From the NCBI GenBank assembly GCA_964016985.1, contig OZ024825.1, forward strand, positions 32,146,057 to 32,210,056: DNA of 64,000 bases, given 5' to 3'. The notes under the pieces were generated by a model. The model saw only the letters and a list, made by a program, of their open reading frames with translations, did no database searches and was not told the origin of the DNA. Positions 1 to 12,800 of this stretch are shown piece after piece (position 1 is the first letter of the stretch; each line of letters begins with the position of its first letter). A program made the position numbers and the translations under genes. Source of the stretch: Anodontia alba. Lineage: Eukaryota; Mollusca; Bivalvia; Lucinida; Lucinidae.

Positions 1-1075
1 AAAGACTCAAGGTCTACCAAATTTGTTCAAATGATGACCCTAGGTTGACCTATGACCTTTTTTATGGCAAGGTCAAATTTGCATCCCTATCATTTGTGAA
101 AAATCATTTTCTCAAAATGTATGAAAGACTAATGGCTGAAACTTACAAGGTATGATCAAAGTAGCAAACCCTTTTAGTAACAATCAAAATTTTGTCCCCC
201 TGGGTTATCTGCCCTGTATAAAATCATGTAATTTTTAAATGTCCTCTTCTCTGAAAGAGCTTGACCAGTTGTCACCAGATTTTACATGGGGCCTTCTGTC
301 CAAGGGTTTTGTCAATTTGTTTAAATGGTTCTGCACCATTGAACAAGATGGCCACCATGCCCATATATGGTATAAAACAATTAAAAATCTTCTCCAGAAC
401 CATGAAAGCTTTGATTCTGAATCTTGGTATACAGCATCAGGGACTCAAGATCTACCAAGTTTCTTCAAATGATGATCCTAGGATGACTGACCTTTTTACA
501 GTAAGGTCATATTTGTATCCCCATACTTTCATATGGGGAGTATGTTAAAAAAACATTTTCTCAAAACGTATTAAAGACTAATGGCTGAAGTTTACAATGC
601 ATGATCAAAGTAGTAAAACCTTTAGTTACAATCAAAATGTTGTCCCCCAAGTTATCCACTCTTGCCCCTGCAATCTTTAAATGTCGTCTTCTCCAAAACC
701 GCTTGACCAAATTTCACCAGATTGCATCTGGGGCCTTCTGTCGAAGGGGTATTGCCACTTTGTTCAAATGATTCTGCACTATTGAACAAGATGGTGGCCA
801 TGCCCATATATGGTAAAAACACTTAAAAATTTTCTTCTCCAGCACCAAGAAAGCTTTGAGGCTGAATTTTTGTGTTTGACATTGGGGACACAAGGTCCAG
901 CAGATTTGTTCAAATGATGATCCTAGGTTGGCCTTTGACCTGTTTACAGCATAGTCAAATTTAGCTGTCTTTGTTGATGTGGCAATACTGGAAGAATGTT
1001 GCCTGGCATCTGCAGATATGCAATGACTGTTTTACTCAGGTGAGCAAATCATGGCAGATGGGCCTCTTTTTTCAT
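1..1075. repeat. Tandem repeat array, about 440-bp unit, cut by window edge
   Basis: Three partial or full units are visible, starting near 5, 445 and 887. Each carries GTTCAAATGATGATCCTAGG-like sequence, ATGGCTGAA, GATCAAAGTAG and a block around GGGGCCTTCTGTC. The array ends near a GCATATGCAATGACTG and ACTCAGGTGAGC segment, a common terminus of bivalve dispersed repeats. The short open frames here are not genes. Confidence 0.75.
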
Positions 1076-1389
1076 ATTTCTCCTCAAAAACAGATATTGT
1101 GGCTACTCATTACAATTGCCTCACTGAGAGATCCTTATGGGTATCACATGTTTTATGGAGAAAGGGGAAAAGTTATTTTAGTTGAAAAATAAAGTTTCTT
1201 AGCTGTAACTGTGAAGACTGGATGCAGAACTTTGCAGGCTTACCTGGAGCTTACATGTTTGAACACGTCCTGTAGCATTTTGATGTCCCACAAACTGTCT
1301 GTTCTTTACTTCTTTGCATGTTGTACTTTATTTGGTGGTGTTGCATGATATAGTTTGCCAGGGTTTTGCATGTCATATAATGCATCACA
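1076..1389. other. No recognised feature
   Basis: I see no exon with splice sites and no hairpin element here. Confidence 0.4.
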
Positions 1390-1590
1390 CTCTAGGTAAA
1401 AAAATCAACAGACATTTTGAATTACTGTCTTCTCTTTATATTTTTTCCAGAAAGTAGGCTTTGAGATTTCATGCAAATTGTCTCTTTTGGAGATAGTTTG
1501 CATGAAATGTCAAGGCTTTTTTTCTGTGAAAAAATAAGAGAAATATTGTCAGTTTGTTGTCTGCTGAATATGTCCATAGAGTGGTAAAGA
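1390..1590. mobile_element. PF-family hairpin MITE
   Basis: Inverted arms around ATTTCATGCAAATTGTCTC and its complement with a short loop near 1485. The outer part (TCTGCTGAATATG and the AGAGTGGTAAAG end) matches the other PF copies. Confidence 0.65.
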
Positions 1591-1832
1591 TTAAATTAAC
1601 AAAACAGATTTTAGAATTGACCTTTTATGTTGTTGTCATGTTAAATAGTCATGTTCCTGGACAGAAACTGGATATGTAGAATCTTCTGGTCTATCTCTGT
1701 AAAGCATAGGCCTTGACCAGTTCAGATCAGATTCTGTGATGTACAAGCTGATCTGAGACGTCACTATTTGAATTTGTGTCCCATTATGTGTAAACATATT
1801 TAAATGTGGTCTTGTTGCATTTAAAGCACTAA

Positions 1833-2011
1833 TTTAAGGCACTGTTACAGTAGGCAACATTTTAAAATATTTTTCTTTATTTTTCAAGGACAATAAAGCT
1901 TGACATTTTATGTAAACCAGTTCACACAAAATGTCAAGCCTTATTTTTTCTGAAGAATAAAAAGAAATCAAAATGTCCTGCTTTAATTTTGCTTAGTGAT
2001 TTAAAGGTTAA
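1833..2011. mobile_element. PG-family hairpin MITE
   Basis: Arms include AAGCTTGACATTTTATGT and ACAAAATGTCAAGCCTTATT, with TTTAAAGGTTAA at the right end. Confidence 0.55.
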
Positions 2012-2289
2012 ATATTATTCTTTTTGTCATATATGCGAGGCATGCAGGTGTGGTATAGGTGTTTGGTTTTCCATCCATCTGTTCATCCATTCATCAACTT
2101 TTGTGACCACCCTAGTGTTCATGTCTATTTTTGAATAAACTATTATACCTTCCTGGCATACACTTACTCCCTGACAAGGACACAAATAATATAGCATCAT
2201 TTTATGACCATGACTTATTTTTGTGGTGTAATGACTTTGCCATTTTTTACATCATAGATGCCACCTTATTCAGAATTCTCATTAAACTA

Positions 2290-2540
2290 TATTTCGAGGG
2301 TTGAGCACAAGACTATAGTAACTCAAACATATTTTTGAAACCCTTGTTTAGGGGCAACTTGGACCCCTTTGTAAACAATGCAAATTTAGGTGCCATTGCT
2401 CATACGAGCAATGGCACCTAAATTTTCATTGTTTACAGAAAGAAATGTTGTAATCTTCATAACGCCTTCATGGTGAGGAGATTAGGTTTGGGGAAAAACA
2501 ACAATCTGACTTACGCCAGTCTTGCGCTCAACCCTCCATT
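2290..2540. mobile_element. PJ-family MITE, copy 1
   Basis: The ends are TCGAGGGTTGAGCACAAG and GCGCTCAACCCTCC. The centre is a hairpin of AATGGCACCTAAATTT. It is the same element as 3013-3262 in opposite orientation. Confidence 0.75.
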
Positions 2541-2743
2541 TATCAAAGCAATATAAAATTATTTTCATAATAAAGCAGTGTAAAATTTGCTTTATTTTTA
2601 AACAAAAGTGTAGATAGTTAGAAAAAAAGCATGTCCACATATTATAGAAATACATGTTTATACTTTCATACAACATAATGCTTTAATACAGAACTTTGTT
2701 TTCAACTGTAGCTTCTAAGTATGTATTCTGTAACATAAGAATG

Positions 2744-2790
2744 AAAGAAAGAAAAGAAAGAAAGAAAAAGAAAAAGATAGAAAGAAAAAT
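2744..2790. repeat. GAAA-rich simple repeat
   Basis: A run of GAAAGAAA and AAAAGAAA motifs on the + strand. Confidence 0.7.
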
Positions 2791-3012
2791 TGAGATATCT
2801 GATGGGAAAAAGTAGCTTTTTGACCTTATAAGAATGCAACCAGTGTAGACCCAGATGTGCACATCTGCATTATCTGATCATGGTCTGGACTTGTCACTAA
2901 CATTTACTTTGGAACTGGGGTATATATCTGGTGGCATATATGCCATAAAGTTGCTTACATAATTTCCAGCCTAATAGGGATCTTTGCTCCTACTATATTA
3001 TGTTGATATTGT

Positions 3013-3262
3013 ATATCGAGGGTTGAGCGCAAGACTGGCGTAAGTCAGATGGTTGTTTTTCCCCAAACCTAATCTCCTCACCATGAAGGCGTTATGAAGA
3101 TTACAACATGTCTTTCTGTAAACAATGAAAATTTAGGTGCCATTGCTCGTATGAGCAATGGCACCTAAATTTGCATTCTTTACTAAGGTGTCCAAGTTGC
3201 CCCTAAACAAGGGTTTCAAAAATATGTTTGAGTTATTATAGTCTTGCGCTCAACCCTCGATA
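3013..3262. mobile_element. PJ-family MITE, copy 2 (inverted to copy 1)
   Basis: The ends are ATATCGAGGGTTGAGCGC and GCGCTCAACCCTCGATAT, a near-perfect terminal inverted repeat, and the centre holds AGGTGCCATTGCTCG and its complement. Confidence 0.8.
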
Positions 3263-3548
3263 TGTGAACAGTGAAGATTCTAACCAGTTTTAAAGTTGTG
3301 CAGCAGGTCAGAGTCTTCCATTTGTAAACTGTTTGATTTTCAGTTTCATAGCAATCATTTGTTCCTTTAGCAGAGAAAACATAGATTTATTCTATTTAGA
3401 TGTAATACATAGATAAACATTCTTGAACAAATAGTACAGACCTAGATTAGACTGCTCTTAATAGTACAGAACTAGATGAGACTGCTCCTAAAGGAACAAT
3501 TTGATCACCGGCAAATGTGTCTAAATTTGATGAATGAGTGGTAAACAG

Positions 3549-3610
3549 TGTAGACCCTGATCAGATGTAGCAGAATGTTGCATCTGATCGGGGTCTACAC
3601 TGTTTGCTCA
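3549..3610. repeat. Short hairpin of the GACCCAGATCAG core
   Basis: GTGTAGACCCTGATCAGATG pairs with CATCTGATCGGGGTCTACAC. It stands in the intron just before the TM2 exon. Confidence 0.6.
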
Positions 3611-3707
3611 GGCCAGTTTGTCCCAGTATTTGAGAATATAGTATTTACCTTTAATCTTACTCCTGTTGTATTATTTTTGTTTACATGGTATATCTATTAT
3701 ATTCCAG

Positions 3708-3810
3708 TTCTGTACAAGGGGAGAGAAACTCCATACACAAACATCTGGTGTTCTGTCTTTTTGTTGCTGAAGTGCTCTTTCTTGCTGGGGTAGAAAGAAC
3801 AGACGATAAG
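3708..3810 (+). CDS. GPCR exon: intracellular loop 1 and TM2
   Basis: The acceptor is ATTCCAG and the donor is AAG/GTAACA. The exon starts with one base that completes a codon from an upstream exon not found here, then encodes 34 residues with [20 protein letters not shown] and ERTDDK. IHK-L and NRTD/ERTD before TM3 are typical of latrophilin-like receptors. The preceding exon should carry TM1; nothing between 1 and 3700 fits it. Confidence 0.88.
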
Positions 3811-6800
3811 GTAACAGCCAGATTTCATTTATCTTGTGTTGTTTCAAATAATACACCACAACCTCTTTATAACACTATTATTGGGGTCCAAAGCATAAAC
3901 CATGTTAGTTAAACAACCGTGTTATATCCAAACAAAAATGTAAAGATTATATAGAAAAATGACCATTTATGGTCATTTTTCTATATTATCTATACATTTT
4001 TGGGATCCATAATACATCACAAGACTTTTGACATGAAAACATGCCAGTTTCATTAATTGACCATGCCAATGTTTGTTCAGAATGTTTTATGACAGACAAA
4101 ATAAAATTCTTTCAAGGATTGGTAGTTGTGGGGTTGAAATATGCTAATTTTTTTTTTTAAAAAATACAGTTTGAAGTGTTGATCTTTTATAGCTGCTTAC
4201 AGAAGAAGCCATTTTGTTATTTCATGAGACTACCATAATAACCCTAAGTATTGGGACAGATAGGTCTTTGCAAACAGATCCAGATCCAGACCCAGATCAG
4301 ACACCACAAAATGCGGCATCTGATCAGGGTCTACACTGTTTGCTGTACATACAGCAGTATTTTAGACACATCAAGAGGTAGTAGAATGGACTATTTCAAA
4401 TTTTAGAATACCGGTAAGTATGGTATAGTAGACCAGGTGTCCCAATACTTAGGGTTAATACAGTAAATATTTGCTTCCTGATCTACCTTACCAAACAAGC
4501 AACATTTCACTGCCACCATTAAAATCGATTCTGGACTTATTGCTTGTGGGTCTTTTGTCCAGTGCTCTGGTAATTGTCGGAAAATTTTGTACACTGAATT
4601 TTCTGTCAAAATAGTATATGCAGACAATGCAGACCCAGATCAGACTGCTCCTAGAGCAGTCTGGTCTGGATCTACACTGTTTGTCAGTTCATCAAGTATT
4701 TTGTAAAGAAAATGGGTAAAAGCAAAATTTAAGGGAATAAAATGTGGAATAAAGTGAACATTTGAAATTTTAGGACACTTACTGTAGTTTTATTTCTATT
4801 TCCAGATTGCTTGTTCTATTATAGCTGGATTCCTGCATTTCTTTTTCCTGTCAAGTTTTTCCTGGATGTTTGTTGAAGGCATCCACATATTATTTATGTT
4901 AGTGCAAGTGTTTGATTCAGCAAAGTCTCGATTGAAATATTACTACTTACTAGGATATGGTAAGGAAATGATATGAGCCAGTGCATGACAAAACCAACAA
5001 AATGGCATGTGTCCCCAGCAAAGACTCGGATCAACCTGGGCATCTGCCCAGTCTGTTCAGAATCATTGCTGTCCGCATGAAGAAAGCTACTCGTTGAGAG
5101 CACAGCGAAGACTCAGATCAGCCTGGGCGGATGCCCAGGCTGATCTGAGTCTTCGCTGGGTGCACATGCCATTTTGTTGGTTTTATCATGCCCTGGCTCA
5201 TATATATGCTTTACATTGTACATTTGTATTTCTATTTAACCCGTAAAGTGTTAACCAGATTTATAGCAGACATTATAAAATTGATTTTGTTATTTTTCAG
5301 AGAAATTAAGACTGTTTTTTTTTGTTTTTTTTTTTTTTAATGATGACATGTAAGCCTAATGCTGATGACGTCACAGGTGAATGTGATATTATTCACTTAC
5401 TTGCAAACAGATGATGGGTACAATAATTCAGAATTATATGTAGAAAATAATTATTTTTTCAAAGCTGCAGCACCTATAGTTTGTTAAAACAATGCTACAG
5501 ACAACAGACTACAGGTCTTTATGAGCTAGTGATAAACATTTGCTTTTTTATTTATGCTGATAAAAGAAATCTGACTTAGTTTTTTGCAGATTCAACAGGT
5601 TCATGAGAATTATGCATTTGCATGCAAGTAATTTTATGCTTAGGTCTTTGTAGGTATTGACTTTTGGCAGTTTTAAAGTTGAACTCTAATGTAATGAACT
5701 GTGCCACATCACAAATAAATAAATAAATTAATTAATGAATGAATGAATTAATTAATTAATTTTAATTAATTAATTAAAATAAAAAAGGTACAATTTTGTT
5801 TCCTATGTTTAATAAATTGTCTTTTCCCCTGGCTATCATAGATCCAGATAAAAGAGGATATCAGGTAAATACTTTATATATCTGCATAAAACATATGTTG
5901 TGGGTACTCATTAGAAGTGCCTAAGAAGCGCCTTAGGCACTTCTAATGAGTACAACAACATATGTGCAGGGATAAAAATATCCATACTTTTTGGTTGAAA
6001 AAAAGTCTTTATCTGGAGCTATGTGGCTATTGTCTTAACACTTACCATGCTATGGGCAGATTCAGCAGACGACAAATTGATGATTTTTTTCTTATTTTTC
6101 TCAGAAAATCGAATTTGACATTTCATGCAAATTGTCTCCATAGGTAGGAGACAATTTGCATGAAATGTCAAATCCTGTTTTCTGGGAAAAATTTAAAAAA
6201 ATATTTCAAAATTTTGTCTGCTGAAAATTTTACCCAGAGTACCCAGAGAGCTAAGTGTTAATGAGATAGTCATATAATTGCAGATTAAACTGCAAATTAA
6301 ATATAAATGCAGATTAAACTGGTATATGAAATCTTGCAGGAGGCCCTGTGATAGTCGTTGGTGTCTCAGCAGCAGTTTACCATCAAGGATATGGGACTGA
6401 CAGATAGTGAGTACTAACAAGGAATTTAGTAAATGACTTAAGAGGACTGAATACACTTTCAGGGGAGGTGACTTTGTCAAAATTCTTTTCTCCCCTTCCG
6501 AAAAGGGGTCTTCCCTAAAAGGAAAGAATTTCTTTCCTTTTAGAGTAGACCCCATTCAGAAGGGCTTGGTGCACAGAAAAGTAAACAGGAAGTAACAAAA
6601 GTTGTCTCCCTTGAAAAAACATGCAGAAAATCTACCAGTTGTATATAGTCACCTTAATATCTTATCATACTTTTACTGAAATCTTAACTTGTTCATTTGA
6701 TTATCTGTGCTCAGTTGTTCAAAGCATCATTAGCTTAACAAGCTTGTTAGTGGTAAAAATGTTGGCTCTTCTAGTAAATACAATATCTAATTTTCAGGTA

Positions 6801-9800
6801 TTTTTGCTAAAAGAATGTGAGTAGCTTTTGCAAATGCAAATGCAAAAGCTACTCACATTTTTTTTCAGCAAAAATATTAGTGTATATGCCATATTTAATT
6901 ATCAAACTTTTAACGATACATTAAGTAACAACATCTTTAGTTTTGAATCCCTGGGCCCAGATGACATACGTATAAAAAAAGGTACTGTTTGCTTGATCTG
7001 GTTTAATACTATATATATCGTTCGTCTGTCATTACTGACAATGACCAATCCTAATCAGCTGTGTGATGTGTTATTATTTTTGTGTCCTAAGATGGCTGAT
7101 GAGACCAATCTTAGCACTAAACTGCCTGTTGCAGATAGAACAAGAGAGGTCTGAGGAAGAAAGCTCTGTTGGTGATGCCTTAGTGCTGGCTTTCCACTGT
7201 GCATGTTTCTGCTCGGCTTCACTGATTCTTTTTGCTTCATATTCACCAGCTCCCCTTCTTATGAGGCCCCGCCACTTTGTTCGATCCTGTGCAATCTGTT
7301 CCCACGACTCTGTTGGTATGTTGAAATCTTTTAGGGAGGCTTTGAGGGTGTCCTTGTTTCGCTTCTTCTGACCACCATGGGAGTGTTTTCCAACTTGTAG
7401 TTCTCCATAGAGGATTTTCTTTGGCAAACGTTCATCAGGCATTCTGATAACATGGCCTGTCCATCTTTACTGTGCCAGTTTCAGAAGAGTATGTACACTC
7501 TGCATCCCTGCCCTTTTCAGGACTTCTCTGTCTGGAATCCTGTCTTGCCACTTGATCTTTAGGAAGTTTTCTAAGACAGCGTGTATGGAAGTGGTTCAGT
7601 CTTTTGGCATGCCGTTGGTAAATTTTGTCCATGTTTCGCATGCATATAATAGTGTTGGCAGCACCACCGATCTGTATACTTTCAGCTTTGTGTCAAGTCT
7701 GATTCCACTTTGGTCCCAAATACTTCCACATAGCTGGCCAAATGCTGCATTAGCTTTGGTTTAATACTACTTCCTCAGGTAATAAGGAACTTATTTATCT
7801 GGATATTTGAAGAGTTTGAAATTAAGAATTTGAAATAATTTGTAGATGTATCTATATTCTGAGGAAGATTGCTAATGTTGTAATTCATTCTTGTAATCAA
7901 GAAAGCTGCAAACAAAAGCAGTCGCTCACAATCTTTTTAACAAATACATGTACTTAGACCAGTAACTGTACAGTACGTTAGCAGAAAATCAGATATATTC
8001 TTAATTTTTCTTTTTGCTGTTTTACAAGAAGTTGCTTGAATTCATAAATTCTCTTTTGTTGGAAAGTGCAAGGTTCAGACGTGTAGTAGTGAAAGACTAC
8101 TACAAGTTCACATTTTCACCCTGGACAGTCATCCACTGGAATGCCCTACCACCCCACTTACCTGTCCTTCCTACCCTGGCACAGTTTAGTACAGCTGTCT
8201 GCCAGGTAGTCCAATCAGCACCTTAACCCTTGTCCTGCTGAGCCCAGATATACCCTGCCTTTGCTGAAGAAACCAACTGATCTGGAACTGTACTGTTTAT
8301 GGTTCAGTATATGAATTTATATCAACAACCTCGATCAAGGAACCTGACGGTTGACAGTTAGAAGTGGGCATGACATCTTAATTTATTCAGCATGACAAAA
8401 GTTTAACGCCAGTATCTGTTTCTATCTTTTAACTATACTAAAATCCTTGATTGCACTGTACAAACTCATCTCACCCACTTTCCTTTACTTTTATCTCAGC
8501 TAACCCCCTTCAGCACTTTTATACCAGAACCCCATCTGACATCCTCTTCGCAGGTGAAGGTATTCAGGAAGATAGATAGATAGTCATTGAAGAAATTATT
8601 TTGAAGGTTTCGAAATGTTAGGTAATTGCTGTACTTAATCTGTATGAGAGAAAGGGTCATCAAACATATGAGTTCAGAGAATGAAGAGAACTACAAGTAC
8701 AGCGGGACCAAACAGTTTTGTTTGAATTATTGAGACTTTGAATAATTGAGGGTTAAAATGCATACATATATTTCAGTTGCGACTTCAAAATGATTTTGAA
8801 TTATTGAAAATTTTGAATTATTGGAGTTTGACTTATCGAGGTTCTACTGTATACATTTAATCCTTGTCATGCTGAATAAATTAAAGAGCCTTACCTAATT
8901 TTCAGCCAGTAAAATTGCTTGATCTGAGTTGTTGCTATCAATTCTAATACTTAATGGCAAACAGTGAAGATTCAGATCAGTTGGCTTCTTCAGAAGCCAA
9001 CTGATCTGAATCTACACTGTTTGCAAAGGCAGGGCATATCCAGGTTCAGCAGGACAAGGGTTAATCTGTGTGATCATGATATTTTCTGTTGGACCAAGAT
9101 TCTGCAATATCTGATAATTCTAAATACTAATACTGAACAGTCAGAATACATGAATATCTTAAATGTGAAAAAAGTGTCTCCATTTTGAACTTGATCCAAA
9201 AAAAGCCATTTGAAGACTACCTACAAGTATAGGCCATGTCATGAGAAAAATGTGTCTTCATGCATATGCATGTCTGATCATGGCCTTCATTGTCCACTAA
9301 CGAAATCATTGGATACTACAAAATGTCTGAATGGAGACCAAGGGCCTGGATGATACTTTGCACATGCTCAGGTTGATCTGAATCTGCTCATTTTACGCAT
9401 GTTGGAAGGCACTTTTTTGCTTGACAGGGCCCATAATATAGATTGATTTCTATTTACCTTACAGTTGTTGGTTGACTACAGAAAGGCTGTTTTTGTGGAG
9501 CTTTGCTGGGCCAGTCGCATTTATTCTTCTTGTAAGTATGACAAAACAGCGTTCTGATAAGCAGGTTTTCACATCTATGATGTTTCTTATTTCTTCACAA
9601 AATAATTAACCTTTGTCCTGCTGAACCCGGATATACACTGCCTTTGCAAACAGTGTAGATCCAGATCAGTTGGCTTCTGAAGAAGCCAACTGATCTGGAT
9701 CTGCACTGTTTGTCATTCGGTATGTAAATTTATATCAACGACCTGGATCTAGTAATATGATTGGCTGAAAATTTGAAAAGGGTGTGACATCTTAATTTAT

Positions 9801-12800
9801 TCAGAAGGACAAGGGTTAAGCCTATCAGCCCTGTATACCAAATGAGATACTTTTGCAAATGGTGGAATTTCAGATGAGATGATTCGGAATGAGCATGAAC
9901 ATTGATGGAGGGTATTGAAAGGAAGTGCAGCATAACATGTTTTACATATGGTACATTTGAGGGCATCAGTTGGTTACATTAGCGTTCTTTTCATAGTGTA
10001 TAGGGCAGTATATCTTTTTAATGCTTAGCATGCTGGGTAAAAAATTCAGCAGAGGACACTTTGAAATATTTTTTCTTATTTTCCCAGAAAATGGGTTTGA
10101 CATTTCATGCAAATTGTCTCCACTGGAGACAATTTATTTGCATGAAATGTCAAACCCATTCTCTTGGAAAAAAAAAAAATATCACCAATGTGTCATCTGC
10201 TGAATTAGTCCAGAGAGTGGTAAAAGTTAAGCAATTGGGTATTTTTGATCTGTTTTCACCAAACCATTTCTCATAGAGTTGGGTATCAGGATTTTCTTTG
10301 GGTGGCATGTTTTGTAAATGGGCCCAAGAGTTAATTATATGTGGGTATTTATCCCATAAATTTGATTTGAACTGCTTTTTCAGAAATCTTAATTGGGTAA
10401 ATAACTCCAAAACAGCTTATTTAAGGCAATGAGATAAGCAGATGTTCATATCATTCATATTCACAAAAGTACATCAGTCCGGCATACTAACCATATTGAG
10501 AGGAACTGCAGGATACAGATACCATCATGCTTCCTTGAAGTCATTTTAAACTTACTTTCTCTTTATACTTTTTCATTTATAATGTATATCATAGAGTATA
10601 CTTGTCAGAGTGTATTTCAAAAGATATTGAAGGGAATCAAATTATAAACTTAGAATATAGATCAAAAGCATTGACAGGAAGTGCAGTAATATTAAGAAAA
10701 TATAAGCTCTCAAAATTTTAATAGATATTTGTTTATATGTACATTTCAGGTAAACCTTATGATACTTATCTACGCCATGGCATCAGTGTGTAAACATTCA
10801 GAATATGTGTTCACTAAAGATAAATCCACAGCAGGAAATATGAAGTAAGTAAAATTTCCAATCATGAAGTTTTAACGCTCAGCACTCTGGGTAAAATTTT
10901 CAGCAGACGACAAATTGGTGAATTTTTTTTAATTTTTCCCCAAAAACAGGATTTGACATTTCTTGCACAATTTGCATGAAATTTCAAATCCAGTGGGAAA
11001 AATAAAAAAAATATCACCAATTTGTCGTCTGCTGAATTAGCCCAGAGAGTGGTCAAGGTCAATGTTGTAAATTTCTTTTGAATGTGTACTGCCGTATATG
11101 ATATTTTTTGTCTGAATAAAATTTGTGCATTTCTGTGGTTTTTTCCTTGACATCTGAATTATTTCAATTTCCAACATAGTAGCCACAATGTGAGTAAATG
11201 TACTCAGGGTTGTGGAAATACCATGCCCAACTTGTCCAACTTGTCTCATTTCCCTGAAGATAAGTAAGTAATTTCAGTTTGCTTGTCTAGGGACAAGGAC
11301 TTCATAGCTCTAGCTTAGAAGAATATCCAGATTATGAGATATATATTTTTATTATTATTTCTTGAAGAAAACATTTTGTTAGTACTCACAGCATAGGTTT
11401 TCTTTGAGAAATAAGAAAAATATTAATTTCCAGACAAGTATATCTTGGTTGGACAAGTGAATTTTTGCAGTTTACTTGACCCTATACTTGTCTGTGGACA
11501 AGTAATAAAGTTTGATAATTCCACAACCCTGGTACTGTTAGATATCTCTGTCCAGCTTAGATTCAGATCAGCCTGTGCATCTGCATAGCCATCTTTAAAA
11601 ACAAAGATGTATTTATCTTTGTCTTTTCAAAAACATTGCCTTGTATTTACAAAAGAGAGAGAAAATATCTTCGAGGGCCCCATATAAGTATATGACATAT
11701 CCTGATGTTTCTCTTCTCAAGATGATTTTAATCATATCCATGAGTATATGCACGCCTACAGATATATAAGGAAAATTCCTCCCTAATAGTGTATTGTGTT
11801 TATTTCATCATCATCATATCCATTTTAACTCCAGTTTTCCTCTACCGAGGGTTGGGCTTGTTTGACAAGTCCTTCTCTGAGACGTCCTCTCCACGCAGAA
11901 CGGTTCTGGGGATCAGCAGAGTCCATTCCCAGCTTCTTTCTGTCGTCCATCAACACTTCATCCCACGTTTTCTTTGGCCTGCCAGGTCTCTTCTGTGCAA
12001 CTACATTTAGCTTGCATACCTTAGCAATCCAACCTGTGCTGCGCTCTACATGTCCAAACCACCTCATTCTACTGGTGCTGAGCACCACATCCAAGTCCTG
12101 GATGCCAAGCTTTTTTTTTTTAAATATTTGGAGCACTGATAAAAAATGAAAAGTCAGGGCCCAGTTGTTCAAAACTAACAATGTCGTTAGTTAAGGTATC
12201 GTTAAATCTTTGATCATTAAATACGGGATATATGCTAATATGTTTGCTGAAAAAATGTGAATTAGATATTGTACTTACTAGAACAATTAACATTTTAACC
12301 ACTAACAAGCTCGTTAAGCTAACGATGCTTTGAACAACCGTACCCAGATTTGGGAAGTCACAGAGGTGAAAGGGATTGAGGAGGGGATAGGCAAAGACCC
12401 CATTCAGACTGCATAAATGTGCAAGGTGATTTGTGTCTGCACTGTATACATATATCTTAAAGACAGCTTTTTCTCCCACATTTGCCTTTTTGTCCATGTA
12501 AGAAACTTCCGTCTCACATGACCATGTCTTAGGTCCCTGGTCCTAGGAACAATCCACTTAAAGGTGGGAGAAAAAGAATCCGTTATGAGCCAGCCCATGC
12601 AGGATAGGAAAATCACACCCTCTGGGTAGGAATTTCAACCAGGGACTTGGCAAGCCTCGTCCCTGGTTGAAATTCCAACCCAGAGGGTGTGATTTTCCTA
12701 TCCTGCATGGACATGCATGATGGATTCTTATATTCTTTACTATTGCTTAGCATAGCACATTTTGTAGGAAAAAAATATGTCGATTTTGTGAAAATGTAAT

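Noticed and set aside
239..548. Small genes near the left edge
   Set aside because: They lie in a 440-bp tandem repeat and differ between units by frameshifts.
7063..7371. Plus-strand open frame
   Set aside because: It is the antisense of the LINE remnant, whose minus-strand reading matches reverse transcriptase.
11796..12112. Host gene encoding the RWFGHVER protein
   Set aside because: The motif set is that of a LINE ORF2 C-terminus, with an ATG-repeat tail and 5' truncation.
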